From: Cryptomeria japonica
Lineage: Eukaryota; Streptophyta; Pinopsida; Cupressales; Cupressaceae
Direction of reading: 5' to 3'
Length of the DNA: 64,000 bases
Assembly: GCF_030272615.1 (NCBI RefSeq)
Contig: NC_081408.1
Coordinates: 308,081,950 to 308,145,949 of the forward strand
Below are positions 46,829-59,321 of the stretch, piece by piece. The notes below the pieces were generated by a model. The model saw only the letters and a list, made by a program, of their open reading frames with translations. It was not told the origin of the DNA and did no database searches. The position numbers and the translations under genes were made by a program. Every line of letters starts with the position of its first letter. Position 1 is the first letter of the stretch.

Positions 46829-47202
46829 TAGCGCATAAGAGCAACGTCTTAACGCTTAGGAACCTTTTGTTAGCGCATCCAACCATCAAATTAGCGCGTC
46901 GGTTCCAAACAGCAGCGTTTCATCTCAAGACAAAATAGTGTGCAAATATTTAGCGCATCAAAGAAACTGTCTAGCGCGTGGAAGCAACAACTTAGTGCGT
47001 GGGCACCAAACTTTAACGCATCAAGTCCAAAAGTTAGCGCGTGACAGGCCCAGTTTAGCGCATAGATTTTCCAAAACAAATAGAAAACAAATTTGACCAT
47101 TCAAAACTTTAGCGCGTGTCTGGGGGCAGCCTAGCGCGTGTGGTTGTTATTTTAGCGCGTAGGGTAAATTTTGTAGCGCATATAGTCTCTGTTTTAGTGC
47201 GT
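46829..47202 (+). repeat. Leader array 2: 21-bp-phased TAGCGC[A/G]T motif
   Basis: Cores or one-base variants start at 46829, 46850, 46871, 46892, 46913, then 46951, 46972, 46993, 47014, 47035, 47056, then 47110, 47132, 47153, 47174 and 47195. The 21-bp step recurs, with a 38-bp jump between blocks as in array 1. Variant cores (TAACGC, TAGTGC) are mostly single transitions, as expected from deamination. It lies about 1.2 kb after array 1 and just upstream of the extra ORF. Confidence 0.9.
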
Positions 47203-47562
47203 GGTCCAAAACACAAAAACAGAGGGCAAAACAGTGAGGAATTTTCAAAATTTCAAAAACATTTTCCGAAGCCTTCTTCATCAAACATCATTTTTCATCA
47301 AACAAGAATAGCAAAAACAAACCGTTAAGACTATTTCTTGAGCTAATTTGTGTCAAAACAAATGTTGTATAATCCTAAACGAATCACACGATAAAACAAG
47401 TCTATCTTATCATAATTTGGAAACCTCATCAATTGTATCAACAGAATCCTTTACCATCTTACAGATTTAATCTCACAAAAACACTTGTTTAAAATTTTCA
47501 AGTTGTCAAATCAAGTCTCCATATCGGGAGTCTTTTATCCATATCATTTGACGCACTTTGTC

Positions 47563-48054
47563 ATGAAGGGGCATCTAAACCTTCACTTTGATAAAGTAAG
47601 ATTTGAAATTTTCAAACAAGATCGACCAAATCCAAACCAATCAAAGGAAACCATTGATTACTCATGCATGACTAATCCTCATATTTTGAGAAGAAAGAAC
47701 CTTTATCGTAACATCACGTTGAAGAAACAACAACCTAGTTTTTCCAAATTCATCAAGAGAAACAAGTTCTTATACATCGATCGTCAACTATTCAAATCTC
47801 ATCGGGTATTCCTACATCACATCAAACGTTATATCCAAAACAAATCCAACGAATTTGACAAAGAACCCTTGAAAACAAGAGCTTACTGTCAAAAGTCTGC
47901 TTTTAATCAAACCATAAACCGCAGCGAAAAAATCAATCCAACATTCTTGCCCGACGACTATATCACTTATAACACATCTCGACCAGAACCACTCACCCCT
48001 GAACAACATATCAACGAGGCTTTTGTCCCTTTCATCACTGAGAGTTTCTACTAA
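47563..48054 (+). CDS. Extra ORF upstream of gag (163 codons), unknown function
   Basis: First ATG at 47563 (the frame itself is open from 47485), stop TAA at 48052-48054, one base before the gag ATG at 48056. It is in a different frame from gag. The protein is basic and rich in Asn, Lys, His and aromatic residues, with no recognised domain. The frame is uninterrupted although the adjoining gag-pol carries 18 stops. Ogre-type Tat elements are known to carry an extra ORF before gag, and this position fits; no sequence similarity to those is claimed. Confidence 0.55.
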   Translation: MKGHLNLHFDKVRFEIFKQDRPNPNQSKETIDYSCMTNPHILRRKNLYRNITLKKQQPSFSKFIKRNKFLYIDRQLFKSHRVFLHHIKRYIQNKSNEFDKEPLKTRAYCQKSAFNQTINRSEKINPTFLPDDYITYNTSRPEPLTPEQHINEAFVPFITESFY

Positions 48055-48055
48055 A

Positions 48056-51000
48056 ATGCCTGTTACTCGCTCTCAAGGAAACAGACAAAGTGAGACACAC
48101 GCTGAGTCTAGTATGAACCAAAGATTGTCAAATCCTTTTGAAGTTCCGCCCTTAGAAGAACCTGAAATTACTGAAGCACTTCTTCAGGAATGTCAGGAAA
48201 ACCCTTCATTCCAAAAGCTTGTAGAAAAGCTCATGGAAAATGACAAAGAAAAATATTTGCTCATGCTTACAAGTAAATGCGTTAAACTTCCCGAAGATTT
48301 AGACTCAAACATCTTTAAAACTGGATCTTGACAATATGCATATCAAGAACAACAAAGAGAAGAAGAAACTCGTAACTTTGAACAACACATACCTGAACAA
48401 CACATTCCCAAACAACGCATACCAGAAATGCGTATACCCAAACTAGAAACACCAGAGTAAAATATACCATTTACCACACCTTTTCAGCTGAGAACAAATA
48501 CAAGGGAAAAACTTTTCCCTCGACAAGAAAGTATACCTTTAGCTGCCCTTCCTCAACAAATGAAAATGTTGCAAAGGCAAATACAGGATATGCAACAAGG
48601 GACAACATTGCTGTACTCTTTAAACGAAATCTGTCCTTATCCATTTGACAGAAGATTGAACATGGTACCTTTTCCTCCCAACTCAGACGTTCCCAAATTT
48701 GATAAATATGATGGGAAAAGTGATCCCCGAGATCATGTTTGAGAATTTTGCACAATGAGCCTTGAATTTGCTCATGATGACACCTATTTGATGAGGTTAT
48801 TCCCCAGAAGCTTGGGAGGGCAAACCATGGAATGGTTATCCAAAATTACACCACCTGTTAGATCATTTGATGAATTGGTTAACAAATTCATAACCCAATA
48901 TTCCTATAACATCCAACATGGCATAACCATGCTAGATGTTTGCAACACCAAACAAAAGAACAATGAAACATTCATGGTATTCCTTCAACGCTGGCGACGT
49001 ATGGTCTCCAGATATCCTCGATATATTCCCGAAAAGGAGAAAATGGAAATCTTCATCGATAACTTGAATAGTGAAATGAGTTACAGACTAAAACTTCAAT
49101 GCATACCATCTTTCGCTAAATTGATTGAAAATGGCATTCAAGTAGAGGAAGCATGTGTCAAAAAGGGAACACTCAAATTCTACAAGGAAGGAACCAACTC
49201 ATCAAACTACAATAACCAGAACAACACCAACCTTGACAAATCTCGATTTTGGACTTGAAACAAAAATGAAGGCACCAATGAAACACATGATCCCAAATCT
49301 AAACAACCAGTGCTTGCATCATCTGGAAATCCTTAAAGCACGAAAAATCCTAAAAATGCTAATCCAAATGCTAACACATATGCACAAAACACCAATCAAG
49401 GACAAATCAACACAAACAACACCAATGATACTCAAAACAAAAACATGAATCCAGGGCCTAACAACAATTCACGCAACAACACAAACAATTTCCAAAAACG
49501 TATCTTCACACCATTGGGACAATCACTAGAATCAGCATTCAGAGAACTTTTGGCACACAAGATTCTTTTCTTGCCTCCAATTAGCAACTATGAACCCCAA
49601 ATCAAACCACCTTGGTGGAATGATTCACACTATTGTGATTATCATCGTAACAAGGGTCATCAGACGAACGATTGCACGAGGTTAAAACACGTGGTGCAAG
49701 ATATGATTGATTGAGGTGACTTAACAATAGATGGTCTCAAAACAAATGGTGATCATGGAGCCTTTAAAAATCCTCTTCCAAATTACAACAAAGATGGAGC
49801 TTCAACCTCAAACGATACACACGGAGCTTGTATCAACCATATCTACAACAACACCATCAATCACATATCAGCTGAAGATCATCAAGTAAATGTCATCACC
49901 ATCCAGGATAAGCGTGATCACGAATCTGTCAATGTAACAACCCGAACTCAAAAATATGTCTTGAAAGGACATACTGCGCCTACAACTACCACACCAAAAA
50001 TTCAATATGACTTGGTTAGCCAACTCCGTAAAACTCCAACACAGATATCTATACTAGAATTATTGAAACTATCACCAAAGCACAAAGACATATTAGAACA
50101 AGCGCTATTGGAAACCAATGTACCTCAAAATTTGGATACAAACAGATTTCAAGCCATGGTCGCCCATATGACTGGACCTCATAACCTCACCTTCTCAGAA
50201 CATGACAATGCTTCCTTAATCCATCCACATAATACTCCTCTCCATATCGAAGTCATTGTTTGCAAACACCGAGTAAAAAGAGTCCTAATAGATGGAGGAG
50301 CCGGCCTTAATATATGTACTTTAAAGCTTATCCGTGCATTAGGCTTCTCAGAAGAATCTATTGATCCTTGCAAGAAGATTACCATAAAGGCATATGATGA
50401 TGAGGAAAGGTCCTCTAAAGGAACTGTGATATTACCTATTCAAGTGGGACCAATACAAAAGGATACTATATGTCAGGTCTTGGACATAGACCTTACCTAC
50501 AATATTTTATTAGGGCGACCCTGGATACATGAAATGCAAGCAATACCTTCTACATATCACCAGTGTGTTAAATTTCCTTATGATGGACAAGAAGTCTCCA
50601 TAGCTGCTGATCACAATCCATTTCAACATTGCAACGCAATGGGGGCAGCCCAGGACAGTTTGGTTCCTCATAATAGAGAAAAGCAGCGATCTTCAACATC
50701 AGATCAACAAACAACAAAATCCAACTCCTTATGGGGAGACTTCAAACAGAAAATGCAAATCAAAGACCAAGGTATAGGAGAATACTCTTTGGAGCCCTTA
50801 TATTTAGCCAAATTGCCAACATCACCTAGATCTCATGGATTGCCCACTACATCGACACATCTGGTCACTCAGCCCATCACCAAATTTGATGGTACCTTCA
50901 TCCAATTGGGCACTCTGGCACATGAATCAGAAGACAAGGATATTCTTAGCTGGTTATACAAAGATGAGAAAGAAGATAATAGAGCAGCTACCTTGGATAT

Positions 51001-54000
51001 TGTTCTACCTACACACCTATATGGAAAAGGATACTTAATCATGCAACAAATGGGATATGACGGTAAAGGACCCATTGGGAAACGCAAGGAAGGAGTCACT
51101 GAACCTATAAATCTTCCTTCACAACCCAATAGAAACAAAGTAGGATTGGGTTGTGAGCTCACTTTCCTACTAAAAGGGCCACCCCACCTAGCTATAAAAC
51201 CTCAATGGAAAGTAAAGATGAAGTACAAAGAAGAATCCTGGTAGGAAGCACTCTTTGAATCAACAGAAACAATCCGCAAGGCACGGGAACGTCAAGATCA
51301 GAAGTTACATTAGGAAAAGCTTTTGAAACACAAAAGGGCCATATTTGCAGCAGTAGCTCATATTCAAACACCAATATCTCAAGAAACAATAAAATCATCT
51401 CCGGATACCATTATTCCTCCCCGAGGAAGCACAGTCTATGAACAAATACAGAAAATAGAAGACGGATCTGACACAGAATCAACAAAAACTATCAAAATGG
51501 CATCTATCATCAAAGATTTGTTTTCACCATACAACATACCAGTTTACAGCACTGATAGAATCTGGGATGATGCCTCGGAGACTGATTCCAATGAATATGA
51601 ATGGGGTACTTGCTCCAATGCTACTACAGATATCCCTAATGATACTGATTCTATATCTCTTTCCCAAGAAGAACATAACGCAAGAGATAGACCTCTTGAA
51701 TTTGGACCGCAGAATATCTTTGACGCCGGGGAAAGCAAACAAAAACATTATGAACAAGTCTATGTGGAAGATAATGCCATCGAAGACCTCGATGACATCC
51801 TGGACTTATTTAAAACCAAGAACACTCACGATGAAAACTCTATCCTCACACTCATAGTAGCCGAACTTGATCCACCTAACGATTCCTTACCGCTTGTCTT
51901 TCCTGACCTCATTGACTGGGATGAACCTGAAATCCATGATATACCAATTTTCCCAGATGATGAATCTATTATCCATTACCTATGTACCGTAAATCCAGAG
52001 ACAAGCTCTACCACTGAACAAAGTAATGATGTCTACAAATTAGGGAGTGCCAAGTCTCTCAGTCACAAAAATGAACAAAATAAAGAATCTGATGCTGAAA
52101 ACCAGTCAATGGTAGCTCTAGATCACAAAAAAGTAAAAATAAAGGACGCATCTGAGGGTGAAAACCTTTTTAAGGCACCTAACAATGGGAGACTTGACAC
52201 TCTTCCTGAGCACTTTCATGAGCGCTCACCCATATTGATTGAGCCCACTCAATCAATCAACATTGGCACCATGAAAACAATCAGAAACCTACACCTTGCA
52301 AAATCTCTGACAGAGGAAGAAAGATCAGCATTCATCATCTTCTTTAAAGAGAGGCAAATTAACTTTGCTTGGTCATATGCTGATATGCCTAGAGTGGATC
52401 CACACTTAATCATGCATCACTTGTCCATCTCTTCAGGAGTTAAACCAGTCAAGCAAAAACTATGAAAGATGAATCCACAGGTGGCACTCATGGTCAAAAC
52501 TAAACTAAAGAAATTATTAGACGTCGGATTCATCCGACTCATTGACTATGCAGAATAGATTTCCAACATCGTTCCAGTATCAAAACCAGATGGTAGTATC
52601 AGAATATGCACTGACTTCAGAGACGTCAACAAAGCTTGTCCAAAAGACGACTTTCCTCTGCCTAGTATCGACATAATTGTAGATCTCACAACAGGCCATG
52701 CAATGCTTTCACTAATGGATAGTTTCTCAGGATATAATCAAATCAAAATAGCCCCAGAAGATCAAGATAAAACCGCGTTCACCTGTCCTTGGGGAACATA
52801 CTGTTGGAATGTTATGCCTTTTGGCTTAAAGAATGCAGGGGCCACTTATCAAAGAGAAACGACCACAATATTCCATGACATGATGCATACATTTATGGAA
52901 GACTATGTGGATGATTTACTAGCTAAATCCTTCACCAGAGCAGAACATCTTGACATCCTAACAAAGATCTTTGATCGATTGGAGAAATTCCAAGTCAGGC
53001 TCAACCCTAAGAAGTGTGTCTTCGGGGTTACATCAAGCAAGTTACTAGGCTACATTGTCTTAGCTAAAGGTATTGAAGTAGATCCAGCAAAGGTACAAGC
53101 CATTATGGACATGCCACCACCAAAGAATATCAGTCAACTCAGATCTCTACAAGGACGGCTTCAATCAATCAGGTGATTCATCGCTCAGCTAGTAGATAAA
53201 AGTCTACCATTTAACCATTTACTACACAAAAATGTACCATTCAAATGGGAGACCAAGTGTGCAAAATCTTTTTACCAAATCAAACAGTACCTGATGAATC
53301 CACCAGTTCTAGTACCACCAGTCGCAGGAAAGCCTCTTATCCTATATATCTCAACAACAGATATATCACTGGGGGCACTATTGGCACAAGAAGATCAACA
53401 AGGGAAGGAACGTGCCATATATTATATCAGTAGGGCATTGAATGGCTATGAACTCAACTATACATTCATTGAAAAAGCTTGCCTAACAGTGGTCTTCGCA
53501 TCTCAGAAGTTTCGACATTATATGCTAGCACACACCATTAAGCTAGTCGCAAAAATTGATCCTCTCAAATATCTACTCAGCAAGGCAGCTCTTATAGGCC
53601 GATTGGCTAAATGGGTCATGATTCTCAGTGAATTTGACATTCAATACACAGAAAGATGAGCAATCAAATGACAAGCAATTGCAGATCAGCTGGCTGAAGC
53701 ACCACTACCAGGAAAACACACCATGAAGATTGAATTTCCAGACAGGGACGTTCTTGCTCTTTCTACTAAACAATGGACCCTATATTTTGATGGATCCTAT
53801 ACACAACATGGTTCAGGTGCTGGCATTCTGTTCATCACTCCTGAAGGACACACTATACCAAGATCATATAGGCTTATGTTTCCATGCACAAATAATGTGG
53901 CTGAATGTGAGGCATTGGTTATAGGCATCAAAATGGCCGTAGAATGGAAAATCATAGAGTTAAAGGTCTATGGAGACTCACAACTAGTCGTCCACCAAAT

Positions 54001-55525
54001 CAACAACAACTATTAGACAAAGGATGACAAGATACTACCCTACAAGCGAATGGTGGACGACTTCAAACAGTATTTTGTACACATCACCTTCAAGCAAATA
54101 CCAAGGTTAAACAACAAAGCAGCCGATGCAATGGCTACTATTGCTTCATTGCTACAAATTCTAGAGCAATAGAGTCGTTACGAGTTCCTGGTAGAGCAAC
54201 TATTCTCCCCCGCCTATGACCACTCTGAGTCTCAGGTTATCTATGCCTTGACTGGTTCAGATTCTCCATTATATGGACCAATATACGACTACCTCAAGCA
54301 CAATATCTTACCAATTGACCAATCACGTAACCAAAAATGTAACTTTATCCGACAAGCTGCCTGTTACACCCTTACCGCTGATACTTTGTATCATCGAGGT
54401 CTAGATGGTACTCTTTTTCATTGCCTTGATCGTAATGATTCCGATTCTTCTTTACACGAGCTTCACGAAGGTATTTGTGGCACACATTCAAGTGGCACTA
54501 CTCTTGCTAAAAAGCTTCTAAGGATGGGATATTACTGGCCTACAATGGAGAAAGACTCATATCACTTCGCTAAGAAATGTCCTAAATGCCAGATCCATGG
54601 TAATCTGATACATGCACCAGCACAGGACCTACAACCATTTACAACATCCTGGCCCTTTTGTCAGTGGGGACTAGACTTAGTAGGCAAAATTCATCCTTCA
54701 TCTTCAAATGGACACAAGTTCATTATAATAGCAACAGAGTACTTTACCAAATGGATAGAAGCAGTTCCCATGACCACAGTGACTGGGAAACAAGTTGCCT
54801 CTTTTATCCTCAATTATCTGATCTGCAGATATGGTATTCCAAGTTCAATCATCACAGATAATGGACGACCTTTAAAAAATCAAGATGTCCAAGAACTATG
54901 TGAAAAATTCAAAATCCAACATAGGTTCTCTACACCATACTACCCATAGGGAAATGGTCAAGCGGAAGCGTCTAACAAGAAAATACTGAAAATCCTCAAG
55001 AAAACAGTAAATGATGCAGGCAAAGATTGGCACGTATAACTCAATCCAACACTTTGGGCATACAGAACCAACATCCGCACACCTACAGGAGCAACACCAT
55101 ACTCATTGGTATATGGATCAAAAGCCATTTTACCCCTGGAAGTAGAAATCCCATCTCTTAGAGTCTCTTTGAAAGGCTTAATCCCAGATGAAGAGTATCG
55201 AGTTAACCGACTGCAAGAGCTTGAACTATTAGATGAAAGATGTCAACATGCTTATACTCATCTCAAAGCATATCAACAACGCATGTGCAGGAGCTACAAT
55301 CACAAAGTCATTCCCCGCAACTTCAAGGTTGGTGACCTAGTCCTCAAAGAAAATCCAAGAAATCAGCAAGATCGAGAAAAGAAAGGGAAATTTGAACCTA
55401 ACTGGTTGGGTCCCTATGTTATCATATTAGTCTATGGATCAGGTGCCTATTAGCTCACAAATTCAGAAGGAGATGTGCTCGACGAGCCAACTAACAACAT
55501 CCATCTAAAGAGGTACTACACTTAA
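48056..55525 (+). pseudogene. Gypsy gag-pol, one 2490-codon frame with 18 nonsense codons
   Basis: One frame runs from ATG at 48056 (MPVTRSQGNRQ) to TAA at 55523-55525. Gag holds a retrotransposon gag region (EWLSKITPPVRSFDELVNKF) and a CxxHx4Hx4C knuckle near 49637-49680. Protease has IDGGAG (Asp codon 50291); a G-patch-like motif follows (about 51021-51105). RT has YVDD (52904-52915). Then come RNase H (about 53294-53659), a second RNase H (about 53768-54170, DGS/AECEAL/GDSQL/ADA) and integrase (zinc H-x6-H-x30-C-x2-C; Asp 54674, Asp 54857, Glu 54965, giving D-x35-E; GPY motif near 55410). Stops begin at 48329, 48458, 48740, 49256, 49334, 49712, 51242, 51311, 52463, 52556, 53174, 53657, 53669, 54014, 54170, 54947, 55037 and 55451. 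No frameshift was found. One stop might be a natural gag/pol boundary; the others disable this copy. Confidence 0.92.
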
Positions 55526-56514
55526 GTAACCTAGTGCACGAAAAAAGCCAAAATAAGCAAAAAAATAAAAAAATCCAGAAAAAGCAAAAACATAAAGTAC
55601 AATAAAAACAAATGGTGAAAACCTGGTAAACAGGCACTCTTGTGAAAGAATGGCTCCTCTATCTATATCCCTACCATTTTATCCGTAAAAACACTATCGG
55701 CCATCACCCGATACTTAGCACATATCCATTCAGGACATACTTAGCGTAGTCACTATCCTGGTTTATCCATATATATACTCTTACCACAAATACACCATGG
55801 CTTGGAAATCACTGTACATATTCACATCAAGAGGCACACTCAGCTAGGGGCATTTAAATTGTCTCAATATTGCAAACATTCAAGACATCAAGGCTACTTG
55901 CAAAACTCAAAAACATGACATCCAACAACCAAAACTACGCTTCATCGCAAAACCAAACAAAACAATTCACAAAAATACCAAGGAAGGATGATTTTCTGAA
56001 GTATTAAATGTTGCATTATCGCATAAAAATCTTAACTAGTTTTGCATTTTGAACTTTTTGAATTATTGGATTCTCTTCCTTTTCTCACTAAAAAGCTTCA
56101 AAGCTAGAGATCATGAGGAGCTTCCAATATTTTCTTAGTCTTCTGTCTAGGAGGCGATCACTTGTATTGTGTGAATACTGGCCTCGAGACGTGATGCATC
56201 GAATATCACTGAAGACCTGATTCCACTTCATGCATACAAATGATTCAATCTTGTCTGTTTACGCAATACACACTCAGGTCGCCCTGGTTCAATTATACCT
56301 TGACGCTTGTGCTATCTTGCAAAATCAAACATCATGTAAATTTTTCTCAGGTCATTATGGTTCAATTATACCATTATGCTTGTATAAATTTTCAACATAT
56401 CCTAAACAAATCAATGCTCAATGATGATATCTACAAAGAAAGCAAACAAATGGCTATATCGGATGGCAAATACAGAATGAGGATGCTACCAAAAACATAG
56501 TTACATATCATTTT
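55526..56514 (+). other. Region between gypsy pol and the 42-bp repeat
   Basis: Non-coding in the sense direction. It contains an A-rich AAAAAGC-type stretch (55543-55600) and an imperfect duplication with period about 74 bp (TGGTTCAATTATACC at about 56285 and 56359). Confidence 0.6.
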
Positions 56515-56671
56515 ACATTTAGTTGCATATCAATTCATACATCTCTTTTGTAAGATACATTTAGCAGCATATTAAATCATACATCTCATTTTTAAGATAC
56601 ATTTAGTTACATATCAAATCATACATCTCATTTTCAAAATACATCTCACAACATATAAAAGCATACATCCT
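56515..56671 (+). repeat. 42-bp tandem repeat, nearly four copies
   Basis: Units start with ACATTTAG or variants at 56515, 56557, 56599 and 56641, a constant 42-bp step (twice 21). The consensus includes CATATCAAATCATACATCTC. It lies just past the antisense gene's stop codon, in what would be its 3' UTR. Confidence 0.85.
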
Positions 56672-58954
56672 GTATCATACATTATATCATATATTTAAGC
56701 ATTGCATCATCACATAAACGAAATAACCCACATAACATGCATCCATATAAACACACCACATGATCAAGGAAAATGGGGCCGTATATATATATATCTCAAA
56801 ATGATCAAAATGTACAAAATGTGTCAACACTGTGTCCAGTACAAAGAATAACAATGATAAAAAATACAACAGAGACCACGTCTCTCAAGTATGACTATCC
56901 CCTGACGGAGATGGTCTAGCTCCAGATGCACCCGCCCCTGGATCCCCAGGAGGGTCCTGTCTCGGTGGCCCTGTCACACCTCGGCTCTCCGACCGTGACC
57001 CAGTATCTCGAGATCGACTAGATCTCGACTGTGTAAAGCTCTGTACTCGCCGGTCCCTGGGTACTGCAGCCTCATAGTGCCGCTAATAGTACTCCGCCTC
57101 CTGAGCTCTCAATGCTAGCTCTCTCAGGGTGTCTCTCATAGGACCACCTGCCGCTGCTCTCTGCATACTGGACACCACCTCCTCCACTCGCCCCCTTCGC
57201 TCTATCTCGGTGTTCCGTTCAGTGGTCAACTGAGAAATCTGCCGCTAATATGTCAAAATCTGTGCCTGCAGCTGCTGTATAGTCACTTGTAGGGTCCAGA
57301 TCTGCGCATCTTCAACATGTGTAGGGATCTGAACCCGTAGTGGTACCTGTACAAGGGAAACTCCTCCTACTTGGCCTGTCCTCGGTGCTGGAGGTGGGAG
57401 CACATCTATCCTCCTCCTTTGTGCTGGTCGCCTCGCCTCATCCACACCTCCCACTGCAGCTAGCACCTCCCCCACTCTCCCCTCTCCACCGGCTCCAATC
57501 GCCAATCCACCTCTCCCCCTGTCTATCACCCCCTGTCTCACCACTTTCTCCACACCCCTATGTCCTCTCCTAGCTCTACCTCCCTGCCTCCCTCTAGCTC
57601 CTCTCCCTCGTCCATCTCCTCCATCCTCTCCATCATCATCATCATCTCCCTCTCCCTCCTCCTCATCAGAATCAAAAGCTGGCCTCATCTCATCAGGATC
57701 TGATATCCTGGCCACCGCCCGCGTAGCAAACAATCAGGCAAACTCATCAGTCATGCCCGCATCCTGAATCTCAGGGGCATAATCCCATATCTGCCTAGCC
57801 AACTCGACAAACTCCTCCATCGCCACTGCACTATCAATGGTTGGACCCCAATCACCTACATCCTGTTGCCGCCGTGCATATAGGCACACTCCCTGTGGAA
57901 TACCCTGCTGGCACCCAAACTGCCTCAAAACTCAGGTCACCAAAAACCTCTCGATCATAAACGGGGTCCTCCCGATCAGGTATCTGGTCATAAAGACAAA
58001 GGGCATCTCCAGTCCGTCCTCTGCCCACACCTCGCATCCTGTATACGGTCGCCAGGTGACCGTATCTATATCATCAAGCACTCTCCTCCAATGCTCTAGT
58101 TTGCCCAACTTACGCTGGACAACTAGACCCCTATATTCGTACGCATACGCGCATCCCACAGGCCTGTCCCTGTCTTCTAGTGGCCTCGCCGCTGGAATGT
58201 GCTCCCAGCACCATACCTGTAACAGTGTCACGCCAGCTGACAAATTGCCGTAACCAAGGTATACCACCTCATGTAGACCCCTGTATAGATGGGCCAGCAT
58301 AGCTGACCCCCATGAAAACCGCCGGCCCTGTGTCACCATCTCCTCCAATACCAGCCCCCATCCCACAGAGAATCCCTTTGACCTGCGATCAGGACAGAGG
58401 AATCCACCAATGAACCCTACTAGTACAGATGGCAGTGGGGCATAATCCAGGTCCAAAAACTCCTGCCATGAGATCTCGTAGCCACAGACTGTCTCGTCAT
58501 GGAAGATACGGCGCAGTGCCTCTGTCCCACCCTCCTCCGACTACTCATATGGTAGTAGTGCACCTACTACGGGAATCCGCAGAATCCTGTAATAGTCCTC
58601 TGGGGTGACTGTCATCTCTCCAGTCGCAAAATGGAAGGTGTTCGTATCGCTATGCCACCTCTCGGCCAATGCTGTCAGTAGCCCCCGGTTTACAGTGAAC
58701 TGAGGCATATCCAAAAGGGAGGTCAACCCACATCTCTCAATAATATCAAGATCGACCTGAGACAATCGCGATATCAATGTCCACGGTCTGGGAAATCTCT
58801 CTCGTGACTGAACCACACCCAATCGCTCCTATCAACAAGCAAAACAAATCCAATATCAGTTTCCACATCAAAACAAAGATATCAAAATCAAACTCACATC
58901 AACAACATGAAATAATTTGCTCATCTACATCAAGTTCAAAATCCTATCATTTCA

Positions 58955-59125
58955 TATCAACTTGTAACACAACTCAAGTTATCAAAAACCATATCAAAAC
59001 TTGTAACACAACTCAAGTCTCCACAATCACACAAATTTGTAAAACAACTCAATTTTCCCACCCATATCAGCTTGTAACACAAATCAAGTTTCCAACCCGT
59101 ATCATCTTGTAACACAACTCAGGCT
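58955..59125 (-). repeat. Five copies of CTTGTAACACAACTCAAG, 35-39 bp apart
   Basis: Plus-strand copies start at 58961, 59000, about 59036 (degenerate), 59071 and 59106. The spacers often contain CATATCA. All lie inside the intron of the antisense PMD gene. Confidence 0.8.
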
Positions 59126-59321
59126 TCACACATTGAACTTGAAACAACGGTATGCAAACACATCATATTTTGATCAAAACACCACATTGATATCTATACA
59201 TAACTTGAAAAATCGCAAATCAAAACAAGTTATATCGAATTCATATTGGAAAAATCCATAAAATCATGACAGACAGACACGACAAATTTACAAATCGGCT
59301 CATCTCGCAAAATTTTTCCAG

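Noticed and set aside
47812-48009. 65-codon minus-strand ORF
   Set aside because: Shadow of the extra ORF upstream of gag.
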